Source: JAVBNO01 sp031551485
Lineage (GTDB): Bacteria > Bacillota > Clostridia > Oscillospirales > Ruminococcaceae
Direction of reading: 5' to 3'
Length of the DNA stretch: 61,333 nucleotides
Assembly: GCA_031551485.1 (NCBI GenBank)
Contig: JAVBNO010000014.1
Span: 1 to 61,333, forward strand
Below, one piece after another: positions 24,791 through 33,757 of this stretch. Below the pieces are notes generated by a model. That model was not told where the DNA came from. It did not search any database and was given only the letters and a program-made list of their open reading frames with translations. The first letter of the stretch is position 1, and each line of letters opens with the position of its first letter. The position numbers and the translations under genes were made by a program.

Positions 24791-25312
24791 ATGGGCGCGT
24801 GGAACTTTTATATTATTCCGGTTGTGATGGGAAGTATTTTCATATACGGAATGATATGCGGCGTTAAGGTATTTGATGTTTTTTTAGAAGGGGCTCGGGA
24901 AGGTTTAAGCGTGGTTATCCGCATCTTGCCCGCACTGGTGGCATTGATGACCGCCATTGGCATCTTTAAGGTGTCGGGGGCACTGGATATTTTGACATTG
25001 GCGCTGGAACCGGCGGCACAGCTCATCCAGCTGCCCAAAGAGCTGATTCCGCTGGCGCTTTTGCGGCCACTGTCGGGCAGCGGGTCGATGGCCATTTTTC
25101 GGGATGTCCTGACTACATATGGGCCGGACAGTTATATTGGCAGGGTTGCCAGCGTACTGCAAGGCTCCACGGAAACAACGTTTTATACCATTGCCGTCTA
25201 TTTTGGCGCCACCGGCATTCGCAAAACCCGTCATGCCCTGCCGGCCGCTTTGGCTGCCGACGTTGCCGGGTTTATCATGAGCGTGCTGACAGTCAACTTA
25301 TTGTTTCGATAG
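24791..25312 (+). CDS. spmB: Spore maturation protein B
   Basis: A 173-aa membrane protein with the Gate-domain segments VKVFDVFLEGAREGL, RPLSGSGSMAIFRD (about 90) and LQGSTETTFYTIAVYFG (about 125), as expected for SpmB. Acts with SpmA in spore core dehydration. The ATG at 24791 follows a G-rich site (GGGGGGGCGG); the longer frame to 24701 lies inside spmA. It converges on the membrane-protein gene with only 12 bp between stops and no clear terminator. Confidence 0.95.
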   Translation: MGAWNFYIIPVVMGSIFIYGMICGVKVFDVFLEGAREGLSVVIRILPALVALMTAIGIFKVSGALDILTLALEPAAQLIQLPKELIPLALLRPLSGSGSMAIFRDVLTTYGPDSYIGRVASVLQGSTETTFYTIAVYFGATGIRKTRHALPAALAADVAGFIMSVLTVNLLFR

Positions 25313-25324
25313 TGCGCAACCACA

Positions 25325-26185
25325 TTAGCCAAATTCCCGGGTACCGTCGGTATCCGCCATCTCCCCTGCCCTGATCATCCGTTCGGCCAGCAGGGCGGCG
25401 CTGGCATTGAGATAGGGCAAGACATAGAAGAGGGGCAAGACAAAGACGCAAAGGGCAAACCAAGGCAGAAAACTGAGATATAGTCCCGCGATGGTCAAGA
25501 TATTGCCTTTTGTGTAGCGGACGGACAGGCGTATGGCCTCCCGCACCGGGCGCTTATAAGGTTCGCAGATGTAGTATTTGGCCAGGAAATAGCGACAAAG
25601 GAAGACAGGGCAAAACAATGCGGCCGCCAACAACAGCACCGCACTGACAAAGAGCCCCAGACTGCCCAGATTCTGTTCGTAAAAATTGACGGCATAATCC
25701 CGCACGAAGGCAATGCTGGTATAGGCGCATATGGCCGGCAGAGATACCATTAGCAGCAACCAAAGCATACTGCGCCCCGTAAGCAAAAGACGAAGCCACA
25801 GGCCCTTGAAGTAGGCGCGGGGGCTGGCAAAAGCCCAGAACACCCGCAGCATGGAAGGACGGGTGGCGGCTGTGACACGGAGATACCAATTGGCGCTGCC
25901 CAGCCACAAGGGCGTGAGAATGACAAAAGCGGTGAGGGTGTTCCACAGGGAGAGACCGACGGCAGGCGGGGCCGTATTGACCACATCATCGGCGTAGACC
26001 CCGGGAGTTGCCCACACATCTACAAACGCGGGAACAGACAAAATCGCCGCTGCCTGCGCCTCAATGACAGTGATGAGAATGTGTAGCAGGACGATGAGGA
26101 TGAGAATGCCGATGGCGGCGCCCCAGTTGCGCTGCATAAGCTGCCGGGCATCTTTTTTCAGTTGTCTGTGTACAGGGATCACCAC
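25325..26185 (-). CDS. DUF975-like multi-pass membrane protein
   Basis: A 286-aa protein with about six hydrophobic segments (near 24-48, 80-98, 135-155, 175-200, 230-265). The order QLKKDARQLMQRNWG at the N-terminus, a soluble loop with FWAFASPRAYFKG, then YYICEPYKRPVREAIRLS before a last membrane pair ending PYLNASAALLAERM matches the DUF975 layout. Function of the family is unknown. Start is GTG (26185 or 26182) after AAAGG. Single gene between spmB and leuB. Confidence 0.7.
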   Translation of the reverse strand: MVIPVHRQLKKDARQLMQRNWGAAIGILILIVLLHILITVIEAQAAAILSVPAFVDVWATPGVYADDVVNTAPPAVGLSLWNTLTAFVILTPLWLGSANWYLRVTAATRPSMLRVFWAFASPRAYFKGLWLRLLLTGRSMLWLLLMVSLPAICAYTSIAFVRDYAVNFYEQNLGSLGLFVSAVLLLAAALFCPVFLCRYFLAKYYICEPYKRPVREAIRLSVRYTKGNILTIAGLYLSFLPWFALCVFVLPLFYVLPYLNASAALLAERMIRAGEMADTDGTREFG

Positions 26186-26282
26186 CTTTTGGCCAGATCA
26201 GAAGAAAACAGGCAGAGCGCAAGCCCCACCTGTTTATTATGGCAATGTTTAGCTTTATTCATGCAGATGGGCGGCAAGATGG

Positions 26283-27362
26283 CTACCCAAGAAGCTCCCC
26301 TACACGGCGGCAGACAAAGGCGCCGGCGTCTGCGGTAGTGAACCGGTGGAGACCGTCCTCCCACAAATCGGGGGTACGGCCGGCGGACAGCGAAGCGGCA
26401 ACCGCATCTTCGATGGCGGCAGCCGGAACCGGCATGTCAAACGTATAACGAAGCATCATGGCCACCGAAAGAATGGCAGCCAAGGGGTTGGCTTTGTTTT
26501 GCCCGGCAATGTCGGGGGCAGAACCGTGGACAGGCTCATAGAGCCCGAAACTGCCATCCCCCAGACTGGCGGAAGGCAGCATGCCGATGGAACCGGCTAT
26601 CATGGCGGCTTCGTCGGAAAGGATGTCGCCAAAAAGGTTGCCGGTCACGATGACATCAAACTGGGCGGGATCGCGCACCAACTGCATGGCGGCGTTGTCC
26701 ACATACATATGGGTTAAGGTGACATCGGGGTAATGGGCGGCCACACGGCTGACAGTTTCACGCCACAGACGGGAGACCTCCAGCACATTGGCCTTGTCGA
26801 TGGAGGTAAGGCGGTTTTGGCGCTGGCGGGCCAGGCGGAAGGCGGCATGGGCCACCCTTTCCACCTCCGGTACCGTATACAGCATGGTGTCGAAAGCGGC
26901 GAGGGCGCCGCTTTTCATGGTGCGGCCTTTGTCCCCAAAGTAGATGCCGCCGGTGAGCTCCCGCACCACCAGCACATCCACATCTTTGATAATGGCGTTT
27001 TTCAGGGGGGAAACTTCTTTGAGGGCGGGAAAAATGCGGGCGGGACGCAGGTTGGCAAAAAGGCCCAAAGCCGCCCGAATGCCCAGAAGTCCGGTCTCGG
27101 GCCGTTTATCGGGGGGCAGGGCATCCCATTGGGCACCGCCCACCGCACCCAGCAACACGGCATCGGCACCGCGGCAGAGGGCCACCGTTTCGGGGGGCAA
27201 TGGGTCCCCAGTCAGGTCGTAGGCCGCACCGCCAATGGGCGCTTCTTTGTACTGGAGCGAAATGCCGAGGCAGCGGGCAACAACTTCCAGCACCTGTACT
27301 GCCTGTGCTGTCACCTCGGGGCCAATGCCGTCACCTGGCAGCAAGCAAAGGGACATCTTCAT
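26283..27362 (-). CDS. leuB: 3-isopropylmalate dehydrogenase
   Basis: A 359-aa enzyme of leucine synthesis (oxidative decarboxylation of 3-isopropylmalate with NAD). LLPGDGIGPEVTAQAV at the N-terminus, VRELTGGIYFGDKGR (about 135-150), SIDKANVLEVSRLWRE (about 188-203, catalytic Lys), GNLFGDILSDEAAMIAGS (metal Asp residues, about 240-257) and EPVHGSAPDIAGQNKANP (about 272-290) are all present. Full length. Ribosome site AAAGGAG. Its start overlaps the stop of the upstream phosphatase gene (ATGA). No leuA, leuC or leuD is next to it. Confidence 0.97.
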   Translation of the reverse strand: MKMSLCLLPGDGIGPEVTAQAVQVLEVVARCLGISLQYKEAPIGGAAYDLTGDPLPPETVALCRGADAVLLGAVGGAQWDALPPDKRPETGLLGIRAALGLFANLRPARIFPALKEVSPLKNAIIKDVDVLVVRELTGGIYFGDKGRTMKSGALAAFDTMLYTVPEVERVAHAAFRLARQRQNRLTSIDKANVLEVSRLWRETVSRVAAHYPDVTLTHMYVDNAAMQLVRDPAQFDVIVTGNLFGDILSDEAAMIAGSIGMLPSASLGDGSFGLYEPVHGSAPDIAGQNKANPLAAILSVAMMLRYTFDMPVPAAAIEDAVAASLSAGRTPDLWEDGLHRFTTADAGAFVCRRVGELLG

Positions 27363-28069
27363 TGAATTGCTCCTTTAAATTCATCGGGGCTGGGGGCGTT
27401 GGCGCTGTCCAGCCGATTGAGCCATTCGGGATTGCCGGCGCTGACATCGCCATCCCCCTCGGGCAGCGTGCACAACAGCTCGGCTTTTTGATCCCGCATC
27501 CAAAGCTGGGCACTTGTGGCAAGGGCAAAACCCCGGCCATTGCCCACCATACACCGGATATATTCGAGTTGAGGCAACGCAATGGCATAGACAAGGGAGG
27601 CAATGACACCGCCGTGGGAAATGACGGCCGCATCGGTGATGCCCTTCGCCATCATATCTTTGAGAACATTCTCCAACCCCGCCATAATACGCCGGGTGAA
27701 ATCGGTGCCGCTTTCGCCGCCAGGGGGCGCCGTCATCATATAGCTGTCGATCCAGGCTTGAAACTCCGGGCGGTGTTCCACATCTTGCAGGGTAAGGTTT
27801 TCAAATTCGCCAAAGTCGATCTCCCTTAAATCCTCCTCCACCTTGGGAGGCAGGTTTGGGTATAAAATCGCCGCCGTCTGGCGGCAACGCAGCATCGGGC
27901 TTGTGTAGACTGCCTCCACAGAAGGATAGCGGAAACGTCCGGCCAGATCACCCAACTCGCCTATGCCCACGTCGCAGAGGGGGATGTCGCTTCTGCAGCC
28001 GATGTAGGCGCCCCTTAAATTACCATCGGTAACGCCATGACGGATTAAATAGAGTCTGTAATTTTTCAC
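27359..28069 (-). CDS. Histidine phosphatase (phosphoglycerate-mutase-like) superfamily protein
   Basis: A 236-aa cytosolic phosphatase-fold protein. The catalytic RHG motif is in YLIRHGVTDGN (residues about 7-17), the acid/base Glu region in REIDFGEFE (about 82-90), and the second His in VISHGGVIASL (about 150). Substrate unknown; broad phosphomonoesterase, alpha-ribazole phosphatase-like or phosphoglycerate-mutase activity are all possible. Start GTG at 28069, because the nearby ATG reads into TGA at once; GGTGATC precedes it closely. Translationally coupled to leuB. About 40 residues of C-terminal tail exceed the core domain. Confidence 0.85.
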   Translation of the reverse strand: MKNYRLYLIRHGVTDGNLRGAYIGCRSDIPLCDVGIGELGDLAGRFRYPSVEAVYTSPMLRCRQTAAILYPNLPPKVEEDLREIDFGEFENLTLQDVEHRPEFQAWIDSYMMTAPPGGESGTDFTRRIMAGLENVLKDMMAKGITDAAVISHGGVIASLVYAIALPQLEYIRCMVGNGRGFALATSAQLWMRDQKAELLCTLPEGDGDVSAGNPEWLNRLDSANAPSPDEFKGAIQ

Positions 28070-28201
28070 ATGATCACCATTTTCTCTTGTGTTTGGGGTA
28101 AAAAAATGTTTTGATTTACTATTTTTTCTTAATTTCTACCTAAAAACTACATATTTCTTCACTTTTCTTTCATCTTTTGTTAAGAATGCGTAAATATTCT
28201 A

Positions 28202-28230
28202 TTTACAAACATAAATGTATATAATATAAT
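28202..28230 (+). promoter_or_regulatory. Promoter of the XRE regulator
   Basis: TTTACA (28202-28207), 17-bp spacer, TATAAT (28225-28230) in very AT-rich sequence. The 195-bp divergent gap to the phosphatase gene shows no clear leftward promoter. Confidence 0.75.
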
Positions 28231-28264
28231 TGTCTTTACTTACGGTAATGGTGGAGGGGATTGT

Positions 28265-28981
28265 TTGAACGCGGATTTTCCACGAATTTTAACATTGTTG
28301 CGCAAGGAACGTGGAATCAGTCAAAAAGATGCCGCGGCTAAATTGGGAATCTCCCAGGCACTCTTATCCCACTATGAAAAAGGCATCCGGGAGTGCGGGT
28401 TGGATTTTATAGGCCGCTGCGCCGATTTTTACGATGTTTCCTGTGATTACCTGCTGGGACGCTCGCCTGAGCCGACCGGACGGGCATTAAAGCTTGAGGA
28501 TATTCCCGATTCGGACGCAGGCGGCAAAGAAAACACATTCCAGGGCAGCATTATGCCCATACTGAACAAAAAACTTATCTCCAATTCATTGAATATCCTG
28601 TTTGATTTATTGTCGAAAGCGGGTAGCGAGTCTTTAATCAAGGACATCTCTGACTTTTTGATGATTAGCGTGTACCGTATGTTCCGGGTTGTTTATAATG
28701 TAAACCCCAAGAATCAAGCAGGCATGTTTACTCTTTCCGACCAGCTTTCATCCTTTTATGCCAACGCCGCCATGCAGGTAAGCGAAGGCCAGGCGATTTC
28801 TGTAGCATCGGGACATTTGCTGCCAGGACAGGACGAGATTCCGTCGCCGGAAAGGCTGACGATTTCCACTGACTCTTTGCCCAAGGATTATCCCCAGTTT
28901 GCTTCTTCCCTGTTAAACCTGATCCGCAATTCGGAAAAAACAATTTCGGCGGTGGCGCCTTCGCCGTCCAGAAAAAAATAA
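28265..28981 (+). CDS. XRE-family transcriptional regulator
   Basis: A 238-aa protein. The Cro/CI-type helix-turn-helix spans about residues 7-64 (LRKERGISQKDAAAKLGISQ, then LLSHYEKGIRECGLDF and CDYLLGRS). The C-terminal 170 residues are unfamiliar, mostly helical, with a final Lys-rich end (PSPSRKK). A similar architecture is common in clostridial regulators of unknown target. Start is TTG at 28265 after GGAGGGG. It is monocistronic, followed by a terminator, and divergent from the leuB unit. Confidence 0.85.
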   Translation: MNADFPRILTLLRKERGISQKDAAAKLGISQALLSHYEKGIRECGLDFIGRCADFYDVSCDYLLGRSPEPTGRALKLEDIPDSDAGGKENTFQGSIMPILNKKLISNSLNILFDLLSKAGSESLIKDISDFLMISVYRMFRVVYNVNPKNQAGMFTLSDQLSSFYANAAMQVSEGQAISVASGHLLPGQDEIPSPERLTISTDSLPKDYPQFASSLLNLIRNSEKTISAVAPSPSRKK

Positions 28982-29094
28982 GCAAAAGCATAAGGCGGCC
29001 ATTTCATTTTAGCATTTTTGAGGGGAAAATAAAAGCTATCTGATATTTTTTTATCACGATGAAGAAAAAACATCGGCTCTACATTTGCCGGTTT

Positions 29095-29125
29095 AGGGTG
29101 GGACCAAAAGGTTCCACCTTTTTTT
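29095..29125 (+). terminator. Terminator after the XRE gene
   Basis: GGTGGGACC (29097-29105) pairs with GGTTCCACC (29110-29118), one G-T pair, AAAA loop, then seven T. This lies in the 317-bp gap 28982-29298; the rest of the gap holds the next promoter and no gene. Confidence 0.88.
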
Positions 29126-29170
29126 GCGTTTTGGGGTGGCGGCGTTTTATCGGTCAGCGGGGCGGAATGA

Positions 29171-29199
29171 TTGACACCAGTGGGTGAATGTTATACTAT
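29171..29199 (+). promoter_or_regulatory. Promoter of the lipoprotein / two-component unit
   Basis: Consensus TTGACA (29171-29176) with TACTAT (29194-29199) at a 17-bp spacing, or TATACT at 15 bp. Leader of about 95 nt. Confidence 0.65.
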
Positions 29200-29298
29200 A
29201 TATGAAGAGTTCTGCCGCGTTTTTCGCAGGAAGATATTTGGTGGTCAAGAGGGCCCTAAGGTTGTGCAGAGCTTAGTTTGGTGGACAGGGGGATGGAC

Positions 29299-30612
29299 AT
29301 GCTTCGCAAAATTGCGTTTGTTTTGGCAGGCTGCCTTTTGATGTCCGCCTGTACCCCGATTCAAGTAAGCCCGGAGGAATTATTACGGCCACCCAAGTTG
29401 ACCGATTTGCAGGCACAGGTGTACAGCGCCTTAATTAGCTCGACTGGTTCCAATATTAAGCTGAAATATCCCAAAAGCGGTGATTACCGCTCTGCTTTTA
29501 CATTTGCAGACCTGAATAATGACGGGCAGGACGAGGCCCTTGTTTTTTATACTTTGGGCAGCAACGATCCGCTTGTGCGTATTAAAGTGCTGGCCCAGGA
29601 GGAAGGTACATGGCAGACCGTTTATGATATGAACGGCGGCGGCAACAACATTGAATTTGTCCGTTTTGCCACGATGACCTCGACTGAAGGCCGCGATATT
29701 GTCATTGGGTGGGAGCAGCTGGGCAACAGCCCTATGACTGTATCGGTATATCGATACAGGGACAAAAAGCTGCTTTCCCTGTATTCGGATAGTTACACTG
29801 CCATGGCCATTGCCAATTTTGATGGAACACCATTGGAAGAGATGGTGCTTTTTGAATCTTTGAGTAACTTTCGCTATACGTATGTCCGCCTGATTCACGC
29901 GGTGGGAAGCCGGTTGGAAGTGGCCAACGAGTTGGAGGTCACCCCCAACATCATTGGTTACCACCAAATTGCCACCGGCAACATTACTCCCGGGCAGGTT
30001 GGCATTGTGTTGGACGCCACTTTAGAAGATGAACAGACCGCGACTTTCTTTTTTTCTGTGGACGACGGAAAGTTGCGGATTCCTTATTCCTCCCCTGCCA
30101 TTCCGGAAGACGACCAGGATTTCAGCGCTTCGGCCCGGCCCCAAATTGTGTTATCACGCGATATTGACAAGGACGGCGTGATTGAAATTCCCACCCAAAC
30201 GCCGCTGCCCGGATATGAAGATATGGAGGATCCCCAATATTTGACGCATTTTTGGCAGGCAAGCGAAAATGGGCTTGTGAAAAAGCTGGACGCTTATGTC
30301 AATGTGGCGGCCGGATATATGGTGGCTTTTCCCCCAAGGTGGGCAGGGCAAGTGTCCGCTGTGCGACAGGAGGAAAACGGGGAAATTGAGTTTTTTCGTT
30401 ATGTGGACACATTGCAGAACCGGTCGATACCGCTTTTGCGGATTCGCGTATATTCTCAGAAGGATTACCAGGACAATTTGGAAATGGCCAATTATCAGCG
30501 TGTGGCACGCAAAGGCATTTTTTCTTACTACGCCTATATCCCCCCGGATGTGAAAGACGACCTTAACATTACTGAAAAAGAGCTGGCCGACATGTTCAGT
30601 CTCTTAAGCTGA
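29299..30612 (+). CDS. Lipoprotein with FG-GAP/VCBS-like calcium loops
   Basis: A 437-aa exported lipoprotein. Signal peptide with lipobox LMSAC (Cys about 18). The extracellular part has Asp-rich loops FADLNNDGQDEALVF (about 73-87) and SRDIDKDGVIEIP (about 290-302), typical of FG-GAP/VCBS beta-propeller repeats that bind calcium. No enzyme motif recognised. ATG at 29299 lies six bases after AGGGGG. Its stop is 13 bp before the response-regulator gene, so the protein may feed a signal to the two-component system or be its target. Role is inference. Confidence 0.75.
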   Translation: MLRKIAFVLAGCLLMSACTPIQVSPEELLRPPKLTDLQAQVYSALISSTGSNIKLKYPKSGDYRSAFTFADLNNDGQDEALVFYTLGSNDPLVRIKVLAQEEGTWQTVYDMNGGGNNIEFVRFATMTSTEGRDIVIGWEQLGNSPMTVSVYRYRDKKLLSLYSDSYTAMAIANFDGTPLEEMVLFESLSNFRYTYVRLIHAVGSRLEVANELEVTPNIIGYHQIATGNITPGQVGIVLDATLEDEQTATFFFSVDDGKLRIPYSSPAIPEDDQDFSASARPQIVLSRDIDKDGVIEIPTQTPLPGYEDMEDPQYLTHFWQASENGLVKKLDAYVNVAAGYMVAFPPRWAGQVSAVRQEENGEIEFFRYVDTLQNRSIPLLRIRVYSQKDYQDNLEMANYQRVARKGIFSYYAYIPPDVKDDLNITEKELADMFSLLS

Positions 30613-30625
30613 AAGGGAGTTGTGT

Positions 30626-31321
30626 ATGAAACGGATTTTAGTTTGTGAAGACGAAGACGTCATCCGAGATTTTGTAGTCATCAATCTGAAACGGGCCGGT
30701 TACGAAGTGGTGGATGTGCCCAACGGCGAAGAGGCGTTGCGGGTATTTGACGAACAGCATCAAAATTTTGATGTGGCGCTTCTGGACATTATGATGCCAG
30801 GTATCGACGGGTTCGCCGTCTGCAAGGCTATCCGAGAAAAATCCAGCTCCATCGGCATTATTATGCTGTCAGCCAAGACCCAGGAGATGGACAAGGTGAG
30901 CGGCCTTATGCTGGGCGCCGACGACTATATGACCAAGCCGTTCAGCCCGTCAGAGCTTGTGGCCCGGGTGGATGCGGTGCACCGCCGGGTGGTGATGGCC
31001 AAAGAAAAGAACCAGCCGTCGGGCGATGTGCAATCCGGGCCGTTTGTCATCAATGAGCGCAGCAGGGCGCTGACCAAAAACGGCCAGCTGATTGATTTGA
31101 CCCAGGTGGAATTTCAAATTATGGAGCTGTTTATCTCCAACCCCAATGTGGCGCTGGACCGCAGCGAAATTTTAAGCCGCGTTTGGGGCGAAAACTATTT
31201 TGGCGACGTCAAGATTGTGGATGTAAACATTCGGCGGCTGCGTATGAAAATTGAGGATGAGCCGTCCCAGCCCAAATACCTGCTGACCGTATGGGGATAT
31301 GGTTACAAATGGAGCGTATAG
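30626..31321 (+). CDS. OmpR/PhoB-family response regulator
   Basis: A 231-aa DNA-binding response regulator. Receiver domain 1-120 with acidic pair CEDED, phospho-acceptor Asp about 54 in VALLDIMMPG, Thr/Ser switch in IIMLSAK and Lys in DDYMTKPFSPSE. Winged-helix domain about 135-231 with LTQVEFQIMELF, NIRRLRMKIED and the final TVWGYGYKWSV. ATG at 30626 follows AAAGGGAG. Paired with the sensor kinase 38 bp downstream. Confidence 0.96.
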   Translation: MKRILVCEDEDVIRDFVVINLKRAGYEVVDVPNGEEALRVFDEQHQNFDVALLDIMMPGIDGFAVCKAIREKSSSIGIIMLSAKTQEMDKVSGLMLGADDYMTKPFSPSELVARVDAVHRRVVMAKEKNQPSGDVQSGPFVINERSRALTKNGQLIDLTQVEFQIMELFISNPNVALDRSEILSRVWGENYFGDVKIVDVNIRRLRMKIEDEPSQPKYLLTVWGYGYKWSV

Positions 31322-31359
31322 GCCGATTTTTATATTGGACATAAAGGGGGTGGTGGCGA

Positions 31360-32778
31360 ATGGCTGTCAACAAGATTACCAAGCGGTGGCTTTACAACAG
31401 TTTTTCTGTCATTCTTGCCATCATCATTGCTTTTGTGCTGATTTTTTCCTATGGCATTCGCGCTTATTTTTACAACAATGTAGAGCAGATTTTGATTTCC
31501 CGGGCCAATGTCATCAATACGCTGATGGTCAATTATTCGGAGGATTCCTCAGTGGACTTTGCCTCCCAGGTGCGGCAACTGGTGGAGAACTTTGAGGACA
31601 AGGATAAAATCGAGCTGATGGCCATTGACGGCAGTGGTAAAGTGATTATCACCTCCAGTGGATTTAAACCGGAAGGCAATCCCGTTATGCCGGATTATGA
31701 GGCCGCCCCCAACTCAGACGATTTGATTGGCCATTTTACCGGCACCATTAACGGTGAAAAGGTGATGGCAATCACCCGTATGTCGGACGTTGCCGATGAA
31801 AATGTGGCCGGGATGCGGTATGTGGTATCTCTTGACCTGGTGGACCGACAGATTATTCTGTACATCATCCTGATTACCCTTGTGGGAATGGCGATTATGT
31901 TTTTCGTCATCTTCACCAGCACATACTTTATTCAGTCGATTATTTTGCCGGTGGAGCAAGTGGGCGAAACGGCCCGCAAAATTGCCGGCGGCGACTTTGG
32001 CGTCCGGCTGGAGAAAAAGAACGATGATGAAATAGGCCAACTTTGTGAAACGATCAACTATATGGCCGAAGAACTTTCGACGACTGAGAAGATGAAAAAT
32101 GATTTTATTTCCTCGGTTTCCCACGAGCTGCGTACGCCGTTGACCGCGATTAAAGGATGGGGCGAGACGCTGCAAAGCGATGTAAGCGGCGACCATGAAA
32201 CGCTGCAAAAAGGCATGCGGGTTATTATCAGCGAGACCGAACGCCTGTCCACCATGGTGGAAGACCTTTTGGACTTTTCACGGATGCAAAGCGGCCGGCT
32301 GAATATTAAGCCGGTTAAGCTGGATATTGTGGCCGAGCTGTCGGACGCGGTGCTTATGTTTACCGAGCGGGCACGGCAGGAAGGGATTGGGCTTATTTAT
32401 CGGGAGCCAGATGAATTGGTCACTATTATGGGCGACCGAAACCGGCTGCGGCAAGTATTTGTCAATATCCTTGACAATGCCCTTAAATATTCCGACAAAG
32501 GCGACAGCGTATCTGTCTCCGCCAGCCGCAAGGGAAATAAGTATATCGTGACCATTGCGGATACGGGTTCCGGCATTCATGAGCACGACCTGGCCAAAGT
32601 GAAAACGAAGTTTTACAAAGGCGATTCCAGCCGGCGGGGCTCGGGCATCGGGCTGGCGGTGGCAGACGAAATTATCGCCATGCACGGCGGCAACCTGGAC
32701 ATCAGTTCCAAAAAAGACGTGGGTACGACGGTGACGATTACATTGCCTATCGACGCTCCCGCTTCCCATAAATCGTAG
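31360..32778 (+). CDS. Membrane sensor histidine kinase
   Basis: A 472-aa two-pass kinase: membrane segments near residues 14-38 and 165-190, with an extracellular sensor of about 125 residues between; HAMP domain about 190-240; HisKA with phospho-acceptor His in SSVSHELRTPLTAIKG (about 255); HATPase_c with N-box FVNILDNALKYSDKG, G1 IADTGSGIHEHD and G2 SGIGLAVADEII. The architecture is that of PhoR/WalK-type kinases without a PAS domain. It should phosphorylate the upstream regulator; the signal is unknown. Confidence 0.95.
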   Translation: MAVNKITKRWLYNSFSVILAIIIAFVLIFSYGIRAYFYNNVEQILISRANVINTLMVNYSEDSSVDFASQVRQLVENFEDKDKIELMAIDGSGKVIITSSGFKPEGNPVMPDYEAAPNSDDLIGHFTGTINGEKVMAITRMSDVADENVAGMRYVVSLDLVDRQIILYIILITLVGMAIMFFVIFTSTYFIQSIILPVEQVGETARKIAGGDFGVRLEKKNDDEIGQLCETINYMAEELSTTEKMKNDFISSVSHELRTPLTAIKGWGETLQSDVSGDHETLQKGMRVIISETERLSTMVEDLLDFSRMQSGRLNIKPVKLDIVAELSDAVLMFTERARQEGIGLIYREPDELVTIMGDRNRLRQVFVNILDNALKYSDKGDSVSVSASRKGNKYIVTIADTGSGIHEHDLAKVKTKFYKGDSSRRGSGIGLAVADEIIAMHGGNLDISSKKDVGTTVTITLPIDAPASHKS

Positions 32779-32812
32779 AAATGTATTGTCAAAACAGAAA
32801 GGTGCACCCTAC

Positions 32813-33757
32813 ATGTCAACTGAAAACGCAAATTCTAATCTCATTCACAAAACCACCATCGGCGGCCAGGCGCTCATTGAGGGCATTATGATGGTGGGGC
32901 CCAACCGCAACGCGATGGCCGTGCGGCTGCCGGATCAAACAATCGATGTGGAAACCTGGGACAAGCCATCAGGGCAAAAGCCTTTTTACAAAACAACTCC
33001 TTTTATCCGAGGGAGTTTCAATTTTGTCGAGACCATGATCAACGGCTACCGCTGCCTCATGAAATCTGCCGAGAAGGCGGGGCTGGAAGAGGAGCCCGGT
33101 AAATTTGAAATTTGGCTGGCAAAAACCTTCGGTGCCAACTTATCCAAAGTGATGGGCATTATGGCCGCTGTACTGGGCGGCGGACTGGCCATTTTGATGT
33201 TCATTGTTTTGCCGACGGTCGTCTCGCGGCTGCTGACCCCTTTTATTCCCAGTCATGTGGCGTTAAGCGCTATTGAGGGTTGCCTTAAAATTGCCATCTT
33301 TATTATTTATTTGGCGCTGGTATCTAAAATTCCGGACATCCACCGGGTATTCCAGTATCATGGCGCCGAGCATAAGACCATTTCGTGTTACGAGCACGGC
33401 GAAGTGCTGACCGTAGAAAATATCCGCAAATATACCCGGTTTCATCCCCGCTGCGGCACCAGCTTTTTGCTGATTGTCCTTGTCATTTCGATTTTGGTGT
33501 TTTCGGTGGTGACATGGTCCAGTACCGTCATTCGCATTCTGCTGAAAATTGTGCTGTTGCCTGTTGTGGTCGGCATCGCCTATGAAATCATCAAGCTGGC
33601 AGGGCGCTATGACAACGCACTGACACGCATTATTTCTGCCCCCGGACTTTGGTTGCAGCGGCTGACCACCGCCGAGCCGGACGACAGCATGCTGGAAGTG
33701 GCGATTGCCTCGGTACAGCCTGTAATTCCCGAGGACAAAGCCGATGACCAATGGTGA
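32813..33757 (+). CDS. DUF1385 family membrane protein
   Basis: A 314-aa membrane protein with the DUF1385 hallmarks: GGQALIEGIMMVGPN near the start (about 19-33), RGSFNFVETMINGY (about 66), HGAEHKTISCYEHG (about 188-201) and FHPRCGTSFLLIV (about 218-230). Hydrophobic segments lie near 120-140, 160-180 and 230-270. Function unknown, but the gene stands next to prmC in many Firmicutes. ATG at 32813 follows AAAGGTG. Overlaps prmC by 14 bp. Confidence 0.93.
   Translation: MSTENANSNLIHKTTIGGQALIEGIMMVGPNRNAMAVRLPDQTIDVETWDKPSGQKPFYKTTPFIRGSFNFVETMINGYRCLMKSAEKAGLEEEPGKFEIWLAKTFGANLSKVMGIMAAVLGGGLAILMFIVLPTVVSRLLTPFIPSHVALSAIEGCLKIAIFIIYLALVSKIPDIHRVFQYHGAEHKTISCYEHGEVLTVENIRKYTRFHPRCGTSFLLIVLVISILVFSVVTWSSTVIRILLKIVLLPVVVGIAYEIIKLAGRYDNALTRIISAPGLWLQRLTTAEPDDSMLEVAIASVQPVIPEDKADDQW

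Noticed and set aside
29095..29125. AGGGTGGGACC resembles the T-box motif AGGGTGGNACCGCG
   Set aside because: The GCG end is missing, the sequence is simply the 5' arm of a terminator, and the next gene is a lipoprotein, not an aminoacyl-tRNA or amino-acid gene.
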